From positions 248,001-312,000 of the forward strand of contig NC_017096.1 of assembly GCF_000284335.1 (NCBI RefSeq): 64,000 bases of DNA, written 5' to 3'. Below, in pieces: positions 6,908-14,117 of this stretch. The stretch's first letter is position 1; the number at the start of each line of letters is the position of its first letter. The position numbers and the translations under genes were made by a program. The DNA comes from Caldisericum exile AZM16c01. Its GTDB lineage: Bacteria > Caldisericota > Caldisericia > Caldisericales > Caldisericaceae. Below the pieces are notes generated by a model, which was not told the DNA's origin, ran no database searches, and worked only from the letters and a program-made list of their open reading frames with translations.

Positions 6908-8868
6908 AAGACTGGAAAGAAGTTCTTCTTGATAGAAGTTTACCCAGCCCAATTCCGCCACCTCCTTATTCCAACTTGGAACAGAGTTTTGGCTTTTTAG
7001 ACAGGGAAAACGAGATAAAAGAGTTTCTTGATCTAATAAATAAGGCAGTTATTGAGCATAGAGGCTTTTTAATATTTCTTCTTGGAGATCAAGGTAAGGG
7101 CAAAACGACTTTTTTAAAATACATAAAAGAAAATTACTTCTACCCTTCAAAAGACAATAGCGATAAGTTATTCGTTTCTATGCATTTTCCGCAGGAACTT
7201 TCAGAACTTGACTTTTCTTTTATCTTTACTAAATATATCGGAGAAATTGTTAACTCGGGATTAATTGACAAATTGCGCGATAGAGTTGTTTATGAATTAA
7301 ACTCAACATTAGGTTTAAACCTTGAATACACCGACAAAAACCAAGTAATAGATTTTCTAACAAAAGTTAAGAACTTAGTTATAACGCTTCCTAAAAATCT
7401 TTTAAAGAACATGGAGATTATCACTTTTGTTATTTCCTCATACATATACTATCCTGAAATTCAATCTTTTATTGACTACGGCGAACAACCTAACAATCAA
7501 TTTTTGGGTCTTTTAAAGCATGGACCTAATGAAGTTTCTGTTTCGAAAATATATTTATTTTCAAAATTTCTTAGAGATTTCATGGGTATAAAGCATACAG
7601 TATTCTCAATTGACGACTTCGACATTCTTGAAAGAAACGAAAATGTGTATAGAACTCTCTACAAATTACTTATGAGTTTTAGAAACGCAAACCTCGTCGA
7701 AGAGTTTAGCATCGTCCTTTCAGGATCTGTGTCATTTTACGAGGAGTTTATACAATCGCTTTCACAGAATGAAAGGCAGAGAATTGAAAATTGGGGTTAT
7801 CCAATCTTCTTCGAAAGTTTAGACACAAAGGACGTATTAGACTTAATTAAACGCTCCTTTTCAAATTTTTGGATGAATTACAATGTAATACCGCCAGATA
7901 ATCCGTACGGTGTGTTTAGTAGTGACTCTATTTCCTTTTTATACACATATACCAACAAAGACATTAGGGAAACTTTGAGGAAACTCTACGATTTAATAAA
8001 CGAAATGAGATCGTTGGGTAATATCGTTGATTATTCCGATGTGAAGAAGATAATTAGCAAATTTAAAGTGGATAAGGTTGGGTTAAAAGATGTTGAATTA
8101 AACTATTTCAAAAACTTACTTATTGAAAAGGTTAAGTTATTCAAAAGTTCTGATTTTATAAACGAAAAGTTAAAAGATGCTTTCAATAAACTCATTAAAT
8201 ATTACGAAAGTAGGAGTATTTCAATAAGAGCAGAAAAAGAAGTAAACATTAATGGAAGTTTTGCAGACGTATTGCTAACAGTTAATAAAATAAACGAAGG
8301 AATGCGTTATGAAATTATATTTGAGGTGAAAATAAAGGACTCAGAAGTAAGTGAAGAGGAAATTTCATCAAGGATAAACTTAATTAAAGGAAATGAGAGG
8401 CGTTATCTTTATTGGATTTCGAGATCAAAACTCCATGAACTTGATTACACAGACGGAAATGACAAAAAAAGAATTTTAAGAGATACTCCATTAACAGAGA
8501 CTGAAATAGCCTATCTTTCTTACCTTGTCCACATTCCAGAAATTTTTGGTTGGGATAAATTTGAAGATAATGACCTTGAGTTGATATTGAAACAGAGCGG
8601 CATAAATATGGATTTAATTCTTAATTTGCAGGCACCAAAAGAAGATAAACCTTCCAACATTTATGCACTTTTTGAGGAAATACTGGATAGATTCTTGAAG
8701 GAAGAAAAGATATACGTTTTAAAAAAGACCGTTTTAAGAGAAGTTAGAGGCAAAGGCTTTAAAGATTTTAGCGACGAGTATCTAATGGGTGTTTTAAGTG
8801 AGGTTGCACATCAGAAGAATCTGAGAATAACCGATTCCCAAATAAGGTTTGACATTAAAAAAATTTAG
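6904..8868 (+). CDS. AAA-type ATPase with PD-(D/E)XK-like and winged-helix C-terminus
   Basis: A 654-residue protein I cannot assign to a named system. Residues 15-21 form a proline-rich stretch. The P-loop NTPase domain has Walker A GDQGKGKT (61-68), Walker B HTVFSIDD (231-238, Asp237/Asp238) and a sensor-like VLSGS (271-275), resembling Orc/STAND-type AAA ATPases. A helical lid follows to about 430. Residues 435-520 fit a restriction-endonuclease-like core: acidic residues at 443/446, FADVLL with Asp455, then IIFEVK with Glu474 and Lys476. Residues 585-654 look like a winged helix. The gene overlaps its winged-helix partner by four bases. ATPase plus nuclease fold plus DNA-binding domain beside restriction and CRISPR genes suggests anti-phage function, which is inference. 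Walker motifs are certain; the nuclease-like domain is moderately supported. Confidence 0.7.
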   Translation: MKDWKEVLLDRSLPSPIPPPPYSNLEQSFGFLDRENEIKEFLDLINKAVIEHRGFLIFLLGDQGKGKTTFLKYIKENYFYPSKDNSDKLFVSMHFPQELSELDFSFIFTKYIGEIVNSGLIDKLRDRVVYELNSTLGLNLEYTDKNQVIDFLTKVKNLVITLPKNLLKNMEIITFVISSYIYYPEIQSFIDYGEQPNNQFLGLLKHGPNEVSVSKIYLFSKFLRDFMGIKHTVFSIDDFDILERNENVYRTLYKLLMSFRNANLVEEFSIVLSGSVSFYEEFIQSLSQNERQRIENWGYPIFFESLDTKDVLDLIKRSFSNFWMNYNVIPPDNPYGVFSSDSISFLYTYTNKDIRETLRKLYDLINEMRSLGNIVDYSDVKKIISKFKVDKVGLKDVELNYFKNLLIEKVKLFKSSDFINEKLKDAFNKLIKYYESRSISIRAEKEVNINGSFADVLLTVNKINEGMRYEIIFEVKIKDSEVSEEEISSRINLIKGNERRYLYWISRSKLHELDYTDGNDKKRILRDTPLTETEIAYLSYLVHIPEIFGWDKFEDNDLELILKQSGINMDLILNLQAPKEDKPSNIYALFEEILDRFLKEEKIYVLKKTVLREVRGKGFKDFSDEYLMGVLSEVAHQKNLRITDSQIRFDIKKI

Positions 8869-9024
8869 TTTTAAAACATTCCCATCAAATCGGAACACAG
8901 ACTCTTATAAATATTTTTTGAGTATCACCAAAAAGATATTTGATGGGGAAATTTTATTAAGAATGTGAATAACTATAAAATATTTTTAGCAAAAAAGATA
9001 AGGTAAAACTTTAGATATTAAACC

Positions 9025-9940
9025 TATGAGGAAATCCCCTACAGTTGATGAATTGAGGAAGAAAAATTAAGTTTCTCATTTGAAAATAAACAAGCGAAAC
9101 CTATTCTTGTTGTATATGCAAAGTGCGAAGAAAGCATTCAGAATTATCAAGATGTAGTGATAGAGGCTATCCTTAACATATTGCATCAAGCAAAAAGCCC
9201 ATCTTTATCTTGTAAAAGGCTCCGGAAAACATTTATTTTAGCCATATTGTGATTGATGAATGCCATAGGATTGTCCAAAGAAAAATCAAAAGACTATTTC
9301 TTTTGTGTGAAGGGAATTTACGCTAATGCAATTGCAAACGAATGAATAATATGTATGCAGGGTGGTTTCGTAAAATTGCAAGGTAAGTGGACTCCTATGC
9401 GTTTAAGTGCACCGCATTTATGTTTTACTCAATTACAACGGGCGTTGATGTTCCAATTTTTCAAAATGTGGTTTTCTTTAAGTGTGGTAAATCGCAAATT
9501 GCTTTTCAAAAGCTTCTTGTAAGAGTTTCAAGAATACCACCCAACTAACAAGCTTATGTTTAGAGTTTATGCATATCCGATATTAATTTAAACTCGGAAA
9601 AATTACATTTGAGGAATATAAAAAAATTAATTGCATCCAAGGTACTTGAGGAAGTTAAAAATTCTTTCTCACTTACAGGAAATTTGGATTGACCCTCAAA
9701 AAAGAAAAGCCTTTATTGAATCTTTTCCAAATGGTGTTTCAGGAATAAAAATACTTCAAGAGTTATTCGGATTACGTAATACACCTGAAGTTAGGTAATC
9801 AATCGGACTTGAATCTCTTAAAATTTATGGAACCCCAAAGAAAAATTGCGCAAAATACTTGAAAAAGAACTTGAAACAAATAATGAATTGCATCAATCAA
9901 TTCTTAATAAAGGTTTCAGAGGAGAAATATAGTATGAAGT
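9025..9940 (+). pseudogene. Degraded type I restriction subunit HsdR (EcoEI-like)
   Basis: No intact gene exists between 8869 and 10051, but helicase motifs survive in shifting frames. A NYQDVVIEAIL segment near 9140 resembles the Q-motif region. A GSGK P-loop scrap near 9220 runs almost directly into VIDECHRIVQ (DECH box, about 9249-9281), so DNA between motifs I and II is missing. ITTGVDVP (9432-9455) and a following QKLLVRVSRI match motifs V-VI of HsdR. A later WIDPQKRKAFIESFPNGVSG piece matches the HsdR C-terminal region. Several stops and frameshifts make it non-functional. The stretch 8869-9024 before it holds only a 10-bp inverted repeat (8881-8890 / 8938-8947) and nothing else I can identify. 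Confidence 0.65.
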
Positions 9941-9994
9941 AAATTGATGTTAAATATACGAAAATTATCGTAAAGGCATACCTGCTTGGCTCTC

Positions 9995-10023
9995 TTGACA
10001 AAAAGTCTACTTTAAAGTAGACT
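9995..10023 (+). promoter_or_regulatory. Promoter with perfect 20-bp palindromic operator
   Basis: TTGACA at 9995-10000 is followed 17 bp later by TAGACT (10018-10023) as a plausible -10 box. The interval 10004-10023 is a perfect 20-bp palindrome (AGTCTACTTTAAAGTAGACT) that covers the spacer and -10. The half-motif repeats once more just downstream, making two 15-bp units (10007-10036). The Shine-Dalgarno CGGAGG and ATG of the DUF234 ATPase follow. A bound dimeric repressor would block this promoter, but no regulator gene for it lies adjacent. Confidence 0.6.
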
Positions 10024-10051
10024 ACTTTAGAGTAGACTATCGGAGGTTGCG

Positions 10052-11434
10052 ATGAGATTCATAGACAGAGAAAAAGAATTAAGTGCCTTAGAAAGGTTTT
10101 GGAAGGAAAATAAGCCACAATTTGTTGTAATTTATGGAAAAAGACGCGTTGGTAAAACAGAATTGATCAAGCAATTTATTAAAGATAAGCCCCATATTTA
10201 CTTCTTAGCACAGAAAATAAGCGATAATGATAACTTAAAAATGCTTTCAAAATTAGTTGGCGAATATTTCAAAGATATAATTCTTCAATCAAGTGGTTTT
10301 GCAAATTGGCAGACATTTTTTGCGTATTTAAAAGAAAAAATAAAGGAGAAAATTGTTGTTGTAATTGACGAATTTCCCTATCTTGCAGAAGCAAACAAAG
10401 GCATTTCATCAATTTTTCAAGCAGGCTGGGATGAATTTTTAAAAGAGACACCAGTGTATTTAATCATCTGTGGCTCAAGCATTGCAATGATGGAACAAGA
10501 AGTCCTTGGATACAAAGCCCCTCTTTATGGAAGAAGAACAGGGCAAATTCTTGTGAAGCCTTTTGATTTTTATGAAGCTTCAGCATTCTTCCCAAAGTTA
10601 TCTTTTGATGAAAGACTTTCCTTTTTTTCGATTGTGGGAGGAAACCCAAGTTATCTAAACAAAATAAACCCAGAAAAATCACTTGAAGATAACATAAAAG
10701 ATAATTTTCTTTCTCCAGAAGCAACTCTCTATAGCGAAGTGGAATTTATACTTCATGAAGAACTGCGAGAACCAAGAAACTATTTTGCAATATTAAGAGC
10801 AATTGCACAGGGAAAAGCAAGAGTAAGTGAAATAATAAATGAAACAGGCTTCGAAAAAAGTATTCTTCATAAGTATCTTTTTGTACTCGAAGACTTACAG
10901 ATAATTGAGAAGGAAGTTCCTATAACAGAAAAGAATCCTCAAAAATCGAGAAAAGGTATCTATAAACTGCAAGACCAGTTCTTCAAATTTTGGTTTAAAT
11001 ACGTATTGCCCAATAGAAGTAGAATTGAAGAAGGAAAAATAGATGTGGTATTAAAGAAAATAATGGAAGATTTTAATACTGTTGTTGCTGAGAATTATGA
11101 AAGGGTAGCACAGGATATCTTAAAAAGACACGAGGAAGAATTTTTTCCCTTTGAAAGTATCGGAAGATGGTGGGACAGAAACGAGGAAATCGATGTTGTT
11201 GCCTTGAATAAGATTGAAAATAAAATACTATTTGGCGAGGTAAAGTGGAGCAATAAACCTGTAGGGGTAGACATTTATGAGAATTTAAAGAGAAAAGCAA
11301 GTTTAGTTGAGTGGAAAAAAGAAGGTAGAAAAGAATATTATTGTCTATTCTCAAAAAGTGGATTTACAGATGAAATGAAAAAAATAGCAAAAAAGGGAAA
11401 TGTAATGCTTTTTCAAAAAGACAACGTAATATAA
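10052..11434 (+). CDS. ATPase_2/DUF234 family ATPase (AAA plus PD-(D/E)XK)
   Basis: A 460-residue protein of the ATPase_2 plus DUF234 family, common in archaea and thermophilic bacteria. Walker A is GKRRVGKT (29-36), Walker B is VVVIDEF (102-108), a sensor-like CGSS follows at 140-143, and a LYGRR arginine motif at 158-162. A winged-helix region spans about 245-300. The DUF234 C-terminus carries a nuclease-like signature: EEIDVVAL with Asp381 and LFGEVKW with Glu396 and Lys398. The biological role of the family is not settled; association with mobile and defence regions is common. It sits between pieces of a dead type I restriction system and has its own palindrome-covered promoter, so it is probably independently regulated. 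Confidence 0.85.
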   Translation: MRFIDREKELSALERFWKENKPQFVVIYGKRRVGKTELIKQFIKDKPHIYFLAQKISDNDNLKMLSKLVGEYFKDIILQSSGFANWQTFFAYLKEKIKEKIVVVIDEFPYLAEANKGISSIFQAGWDEFLKETPVYLIICGSSIAMMEQEVLGYKAPLYGRRTGQILVKPFDFYEASAFFPKLSFDERLSFFSIVGGNPSYLNKINPEKSLEDNIKDNFLSPEATLYSEVEFILHEELREPRNYFAILRAIAQGKARVSEIINETGFEKSILHKYLFVLEDLQIIEKEVPITEKNPQKSRKGIYKLQDQFFKFWFKYVLPNRSRIEEGKIDVVLKKIMEDFNTVVAENYERVAQDILKRHEEEFFPFESIGRWWDRNEEIDVVALNKIENKILFGEVKWSNKPVGVDIYENLKRKASLVEWKKEGRKEYYCLFSKSGFTDEMKKIAKKGNVMLFQKDNVI

Positions 11435-11442
11435 GGAATAAA

Positions 11443-12280
11443 ATATGAAAAGTAACAATAATTGAAAAATTACAACACCACTATCACTAAATGCCTACTT
11501 CAAGGGTATATGCGATATTATGAGAAAATGTTTGATATCTTCTGTTATGAAGTATTCGTCTTAACCTATATTGTTTCTATTGATTAAACAATACAAAATA
11601 AAGAGAAGACGGACTTAAAAAAATTTGCAATCACAAAAGAGAAAATTAACACATTGAAAGGTTTAGCTATTTTGATAAGGGAAACTTTTAAATTTGTATT
11701 CCAATGTTAATAGAGGCACAAAAAGGCGATTGTAAATTTTTGGCAACTTGCACGAAAAATGAATTATAAAAAAGGGATTGTTATTGAAGGATGTAAGTTT
11801 TAAAAACTCCTTATTGGTCGTATTAGATCCCGTTATAGAGAAGCCGTTATTTAGAGAGATACCCACTTCACAAGGTATGTGTTTGCATATCCTCTAAGTT
11901 CCATTTCTTCTATGAGTTTAAATCACAAAGCAGTAGAAACATATCAAACACAACTTCATTTATCTAAAAAGTCCCAAGAACTTGTTATCAGTCATTGACA
12001 ACTCTAATTCTAAATTTCCATATAAAGTAAGTAAAAAGACTAAATTTGTTCCAAAGAAGTTATTGGGAATGTGTCCCTCTAATAAAGAAACAGAACATTA
12101 AAGAAAGAATTCATAGACTTAAATCTCTTACTTTTTCACGATAACATCAATGAATTCAACAAGAGATTTATTGACTACCTTATATGACACAATACTCAAA
12201 GACTACATAAGAGCACAAACTGACACCAATTGATTATGTGTTAAAATATTCGGCAGAGTCTCAAATGTATGTGGCGCGTT
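11443..12280 (+). pseudogene. Remnants of type I restriction hsdM/hsdS
   Basis: No open frame of useful length exists here. At 11466-11528 one frame reads KITTP-SLNAYFKGICDIMRK, which resembles the N-terminus of one class of HsdM methylase subunits; a frameshifted LTYIV scrap follows. Around 11780-11870 the string KNSLLVVLDPVIEKPLF-REIP appears, and further short coding-like pieces continue to 12270; they could be hsdM or hsdS but I cannot place them. Together with the hsdR wreck at 9025-9940 this suggests one dead type I system with the DUF234 ATPase gene between its parts. The duplicated cas6 unit begins abruptly at 12281. Confidence 0.45.
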
Positions 12281-12287
12281 TAGGGAC

Positions 12288-12315
12288 TTGACACAAAATT
12301 ATTTTCGTGTATAAT
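12288..12315 (+). promoter_or_regulatory. Promoter of cas6 copy 2
   Basis: TTGACA at 12288-12293 and TATAAT at 12310-12315 with a 16-bp spacer, identical to the promoter of copy 1. It may also contribute to transcription of the type I-B operon, because no strong terminator is seen between 13103 and 13299. Confidence 0.83.
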
Positions 12316-12332
12316 ATATATAAGGAGGAGTA

Positions 12333-13103
12333 ATGAGAATAAAGTTAACCTTCGAGGACATTAAGGGTCGTGAAATTATCCTTCCCATTCATTACGGGTA
12401 TCTCTTGCATTACCTTGTCTACAATACTTTTTCAGAAGGTATGGCACAGAAGTTATACCTTGAAGGCTTCCCAATCGACGGCAAAAAGTTCAAACTCTTT
12501 ACCTATTCAAATATCATCGAAAAAGGCACAAAGTTCAACAACACTTTAAATTTTGGTAAATATATCACATTCTACTTTTCATCTCCTCTTTATGAAATCG
12601 TTGAAGATCTTGGCTCAAATGCCTTTAGAAAAACAGGAATTGTCCTAAATGACTTTAACCTTTTTTTATCAGCAGTTGAAGTGATAAAACCCCCACGATT
12701 GACAGACGACATACTTATCCGCACACTATCACCCATCACTGCCTATAGCACCTTCAACAACAATGGCAAACGCACAACGCACTACTATCGCCCAACTGAA
12801 AGCGAATTCAAACGGCTCATTGAAGAGAATGCACAAAACAAATACATTTTGATTAAAAAAGCGCAAGGCTTACCTATTGAGAAAGATGTCGTTAATGATC
12901 TTCGCCTTGATATTGAGCCTTACAAATTTTCCATCGAAAAGAACAAAAAAGTAGTTTATTTTAAAAATACAATTGTTGAATGCTTCTCAGGTATCTACAG
13001 ATTGAAAGGCTCTCCCGAACTTATCTACACAACCTATGATGCAGGGCTTGGTGCCAAGTCCTCCGAAGGCTTCGGCATGTGGGACGTGTGGGAGAAAGGG
13101 TGA
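12333..13103 (+). CDS. cas6: CRISPR endoribonuclease Cas6, copy 2
   Basis: The same 256-residue Cas6 as at 2622, with three substitutions (Tyr58, Val186, Arg191). The glycine-rich loop near residues 238-248 and the histidine-bearing N-terminal helix are intact. It precedes, by about 195 bp, a second and very different Cas6 at 13299 that is translationally coupled to cas8b. The locus therefore encodes two Cas6 types. This one may process transcripts of another repeat family, perhaps the decayed ATTGAAAC-type repeats at 23482-23581 or arrays elsewhere; that is inference. Confidence 0.88.
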   Translation: MRIKLTFEDIKGREIILPIHYGYLLHYLVYNTFSEGMAQKLYLEGFPIDGKKFKLFTYSNIIEKGTKFNNTLNFGKYITFYFSSPLYEIVEDLGSNAFRKTGIVLNDFNLFLSAVEVIKPPRLTDDILIRTLSPITAYSTFNNNGKRTTHYYRPTESEFKRLIEENAQNKYILIKKAQGLPIEKDVVNDLRLDIEPYKFSIEKNKKVVYFKNTIVECFSGIYRLKGSPELIYTTYDAGLGAKSSEGFGMWDVWEKG

Positions 13104-13144
13104 AAATTTAGTGGAAGGATAAGATTTAAGAAAGGAGGAAACTA

Positions 13145-13270
13145 ATGGTTGAAACGATTGCAAAAATTGGAAAGATGACCAGGAAATTGAATGGAAGATT
13201 TTTTAGCAAAATGAAATATTGTAAAATATTACAAATAGACTGTATAACTTTATATTTTAAAAATGCTTAA
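13145..13270 (+). CDS. Possible 41-residue peptide between the two cas6 types
   Basis: A short frame with an excellent AAAGGAGG Shine-Dalgarno five bases upstream of its ATG. It encodes 41 basic residues starting MVETIAKIGKM and containing two cysteines. The opening resembles the first residues of Csh1-type Cas8 proteins, so it may be the stub of an older cas8 gene. It could equally be an accident between the repeat end at 13121 and the next gene. Nothing else occupies 13122-13298. Confidence 0.3.
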   Translation: MVETIAKIGKMTRKLNGRFFSKMKYCKILQIDCITLYFKNA

Positions 13271-13298
13271 ATATTTGCAGAAAGAAGGGAGGAACGAT

Positions 13299-14117
13299 TT
13301 GAGAGCGAAAGTAATTTTTGATGTCGAAGGAGAAAAGATGCCTATACTTTATAGGCACAGGTTTATGGACCTAATAATTTCCGCATTAGCTGAGTCTAAT
13401 AGAGATTACAAATTGTTTCTTTACCCTGAAGATAAAACAGATCGAAAAATAGTTAAGCCTTTTACATTCAGTGTTATGTTACCTCAAAATTATTATCTAA
13501 AAAAAGAGAAGTTCAAAATTTTCGACTTTGAAGTTGAAGATATCGTTTTCTATCTTTCGAATGATAAGAGAATTTCACTTTTTATAAGTTCTTGTAGTTA
13601 CGAATTTTTTGTGAATCTATATAATGGCTTATTAAGTTTAAAAGAATTCAAGTTTAGTAGTGATCTGACTTTGAAACTCTCCAAAGTTTATATGTTGAAC
13701 GAGAGGAAAATCAACTCTAAAGAAGTTGTGCTTAAAACTATGTCTCCAATTCTTATAGAAACAGCCAATGATAAACCTATAATACCATTTGATGAAAGTG
13801 GCGATTTACTAAAAGAAGAATCGCTCTCGGTTTTTAACGAGGAATTTAATGCTTTACACAATAGAATTCTAAAAGATATTCGCGGTTTTCAGTTATACGA
13901 AAAATTATTCTTCAGTCCTGTGAAGATTAGAAAACAGGTCGTAAAACATGCATTAAGAGATTTTACGAAACAAACTGGTAAGCCGTATATGATACTTACT
14001 ACTTTTGAGGGTATTTTTAAACTCAGAGGAGACCCTAAAGATTTATTGATGCTTTATCAATTAGGTATTGGCTTAAGAACTGGGCAAGGTTTTGGGATGG
14101 TAGAGGTGATAACATGA
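13299..14117 (+). CDS. cas6: Cas6 endoribonuclease of the type I-B operon
   Basis: I place the start at the TTG at 13299, six bases after a GGGAGG (13287-13292), rather than at an ATG 36 bases upstream that lacks a Shine-Dalgarno. This gives 272 residues beginning directly with the first RAMP beta strand. The YRHRFMDLIISAL helix has a candidate catalytic His. The C-terminal FEGIFKLRGDP strand and GIGLRTGQGFG loop are the Cas6 signature. It shares no close identity with the duplicated Cas6. The stop overlaps the cas8b ATG by four bases, so this is the Cas6 dedicated to the operon and most likely cuts the array at 21623-23081, leaving an 8-nt handle ending in AAAG. Confidence 0.85.
   Translation: MRAKVIFDVEGEKMPILYRHRFMDLIISALAESNRDYKLFLYPEDKTDRKIVKPFTFSVMLPQNYYLKKEKFKIFDFEVEDIVFYLSNDKRISLFISSCSYEFFVNLYNGLLSLKEFKFSSDLTLKLSKVYMLNERKINSKEVVLKTMSPILIETANDKPIIPFDESGDLLKEESLSVFNEEFNALHNRILKDIRGFQLYEKLFFSPVKIRKQVVKHALRDFTKQTGKPYMILTTFEGIFKLRGDPKDLLMLYQLGIGLRTGQGFGMVEVIT

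Larger units (their letters stand above)
12281..13121 (+). repeat. 841-bp direct repeat, copy 2 (cas6 unit)
   Basis: Second copy of 2570-3410 in the same orientation. It starts with the TAG that in copy 1 is the trmI stop codon, which suggests that the unit was copied from the position after trmI into this place. The match ends at 13121, just after the cas6 stop. Confidence 0.95.

Noticed and set aside
6904-8868. ATPase as a Cas or type III accessory protein
   Set aside because: No CARF, HD, RAMP or HEPN motif is visible, and it is separated from the cas operon by a dead restriction system.
8881-8947. 10-bp inverted repeat (CCCATCAAAT / ATTTGATGGG) after the ATPase gene, considered as ends of an insertion element or a terminator
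   Set aside because: The arms are only 67 bp apart end to end with no transposase or target duplication, and the 47-base loop is too long for an intrinsic terminator.
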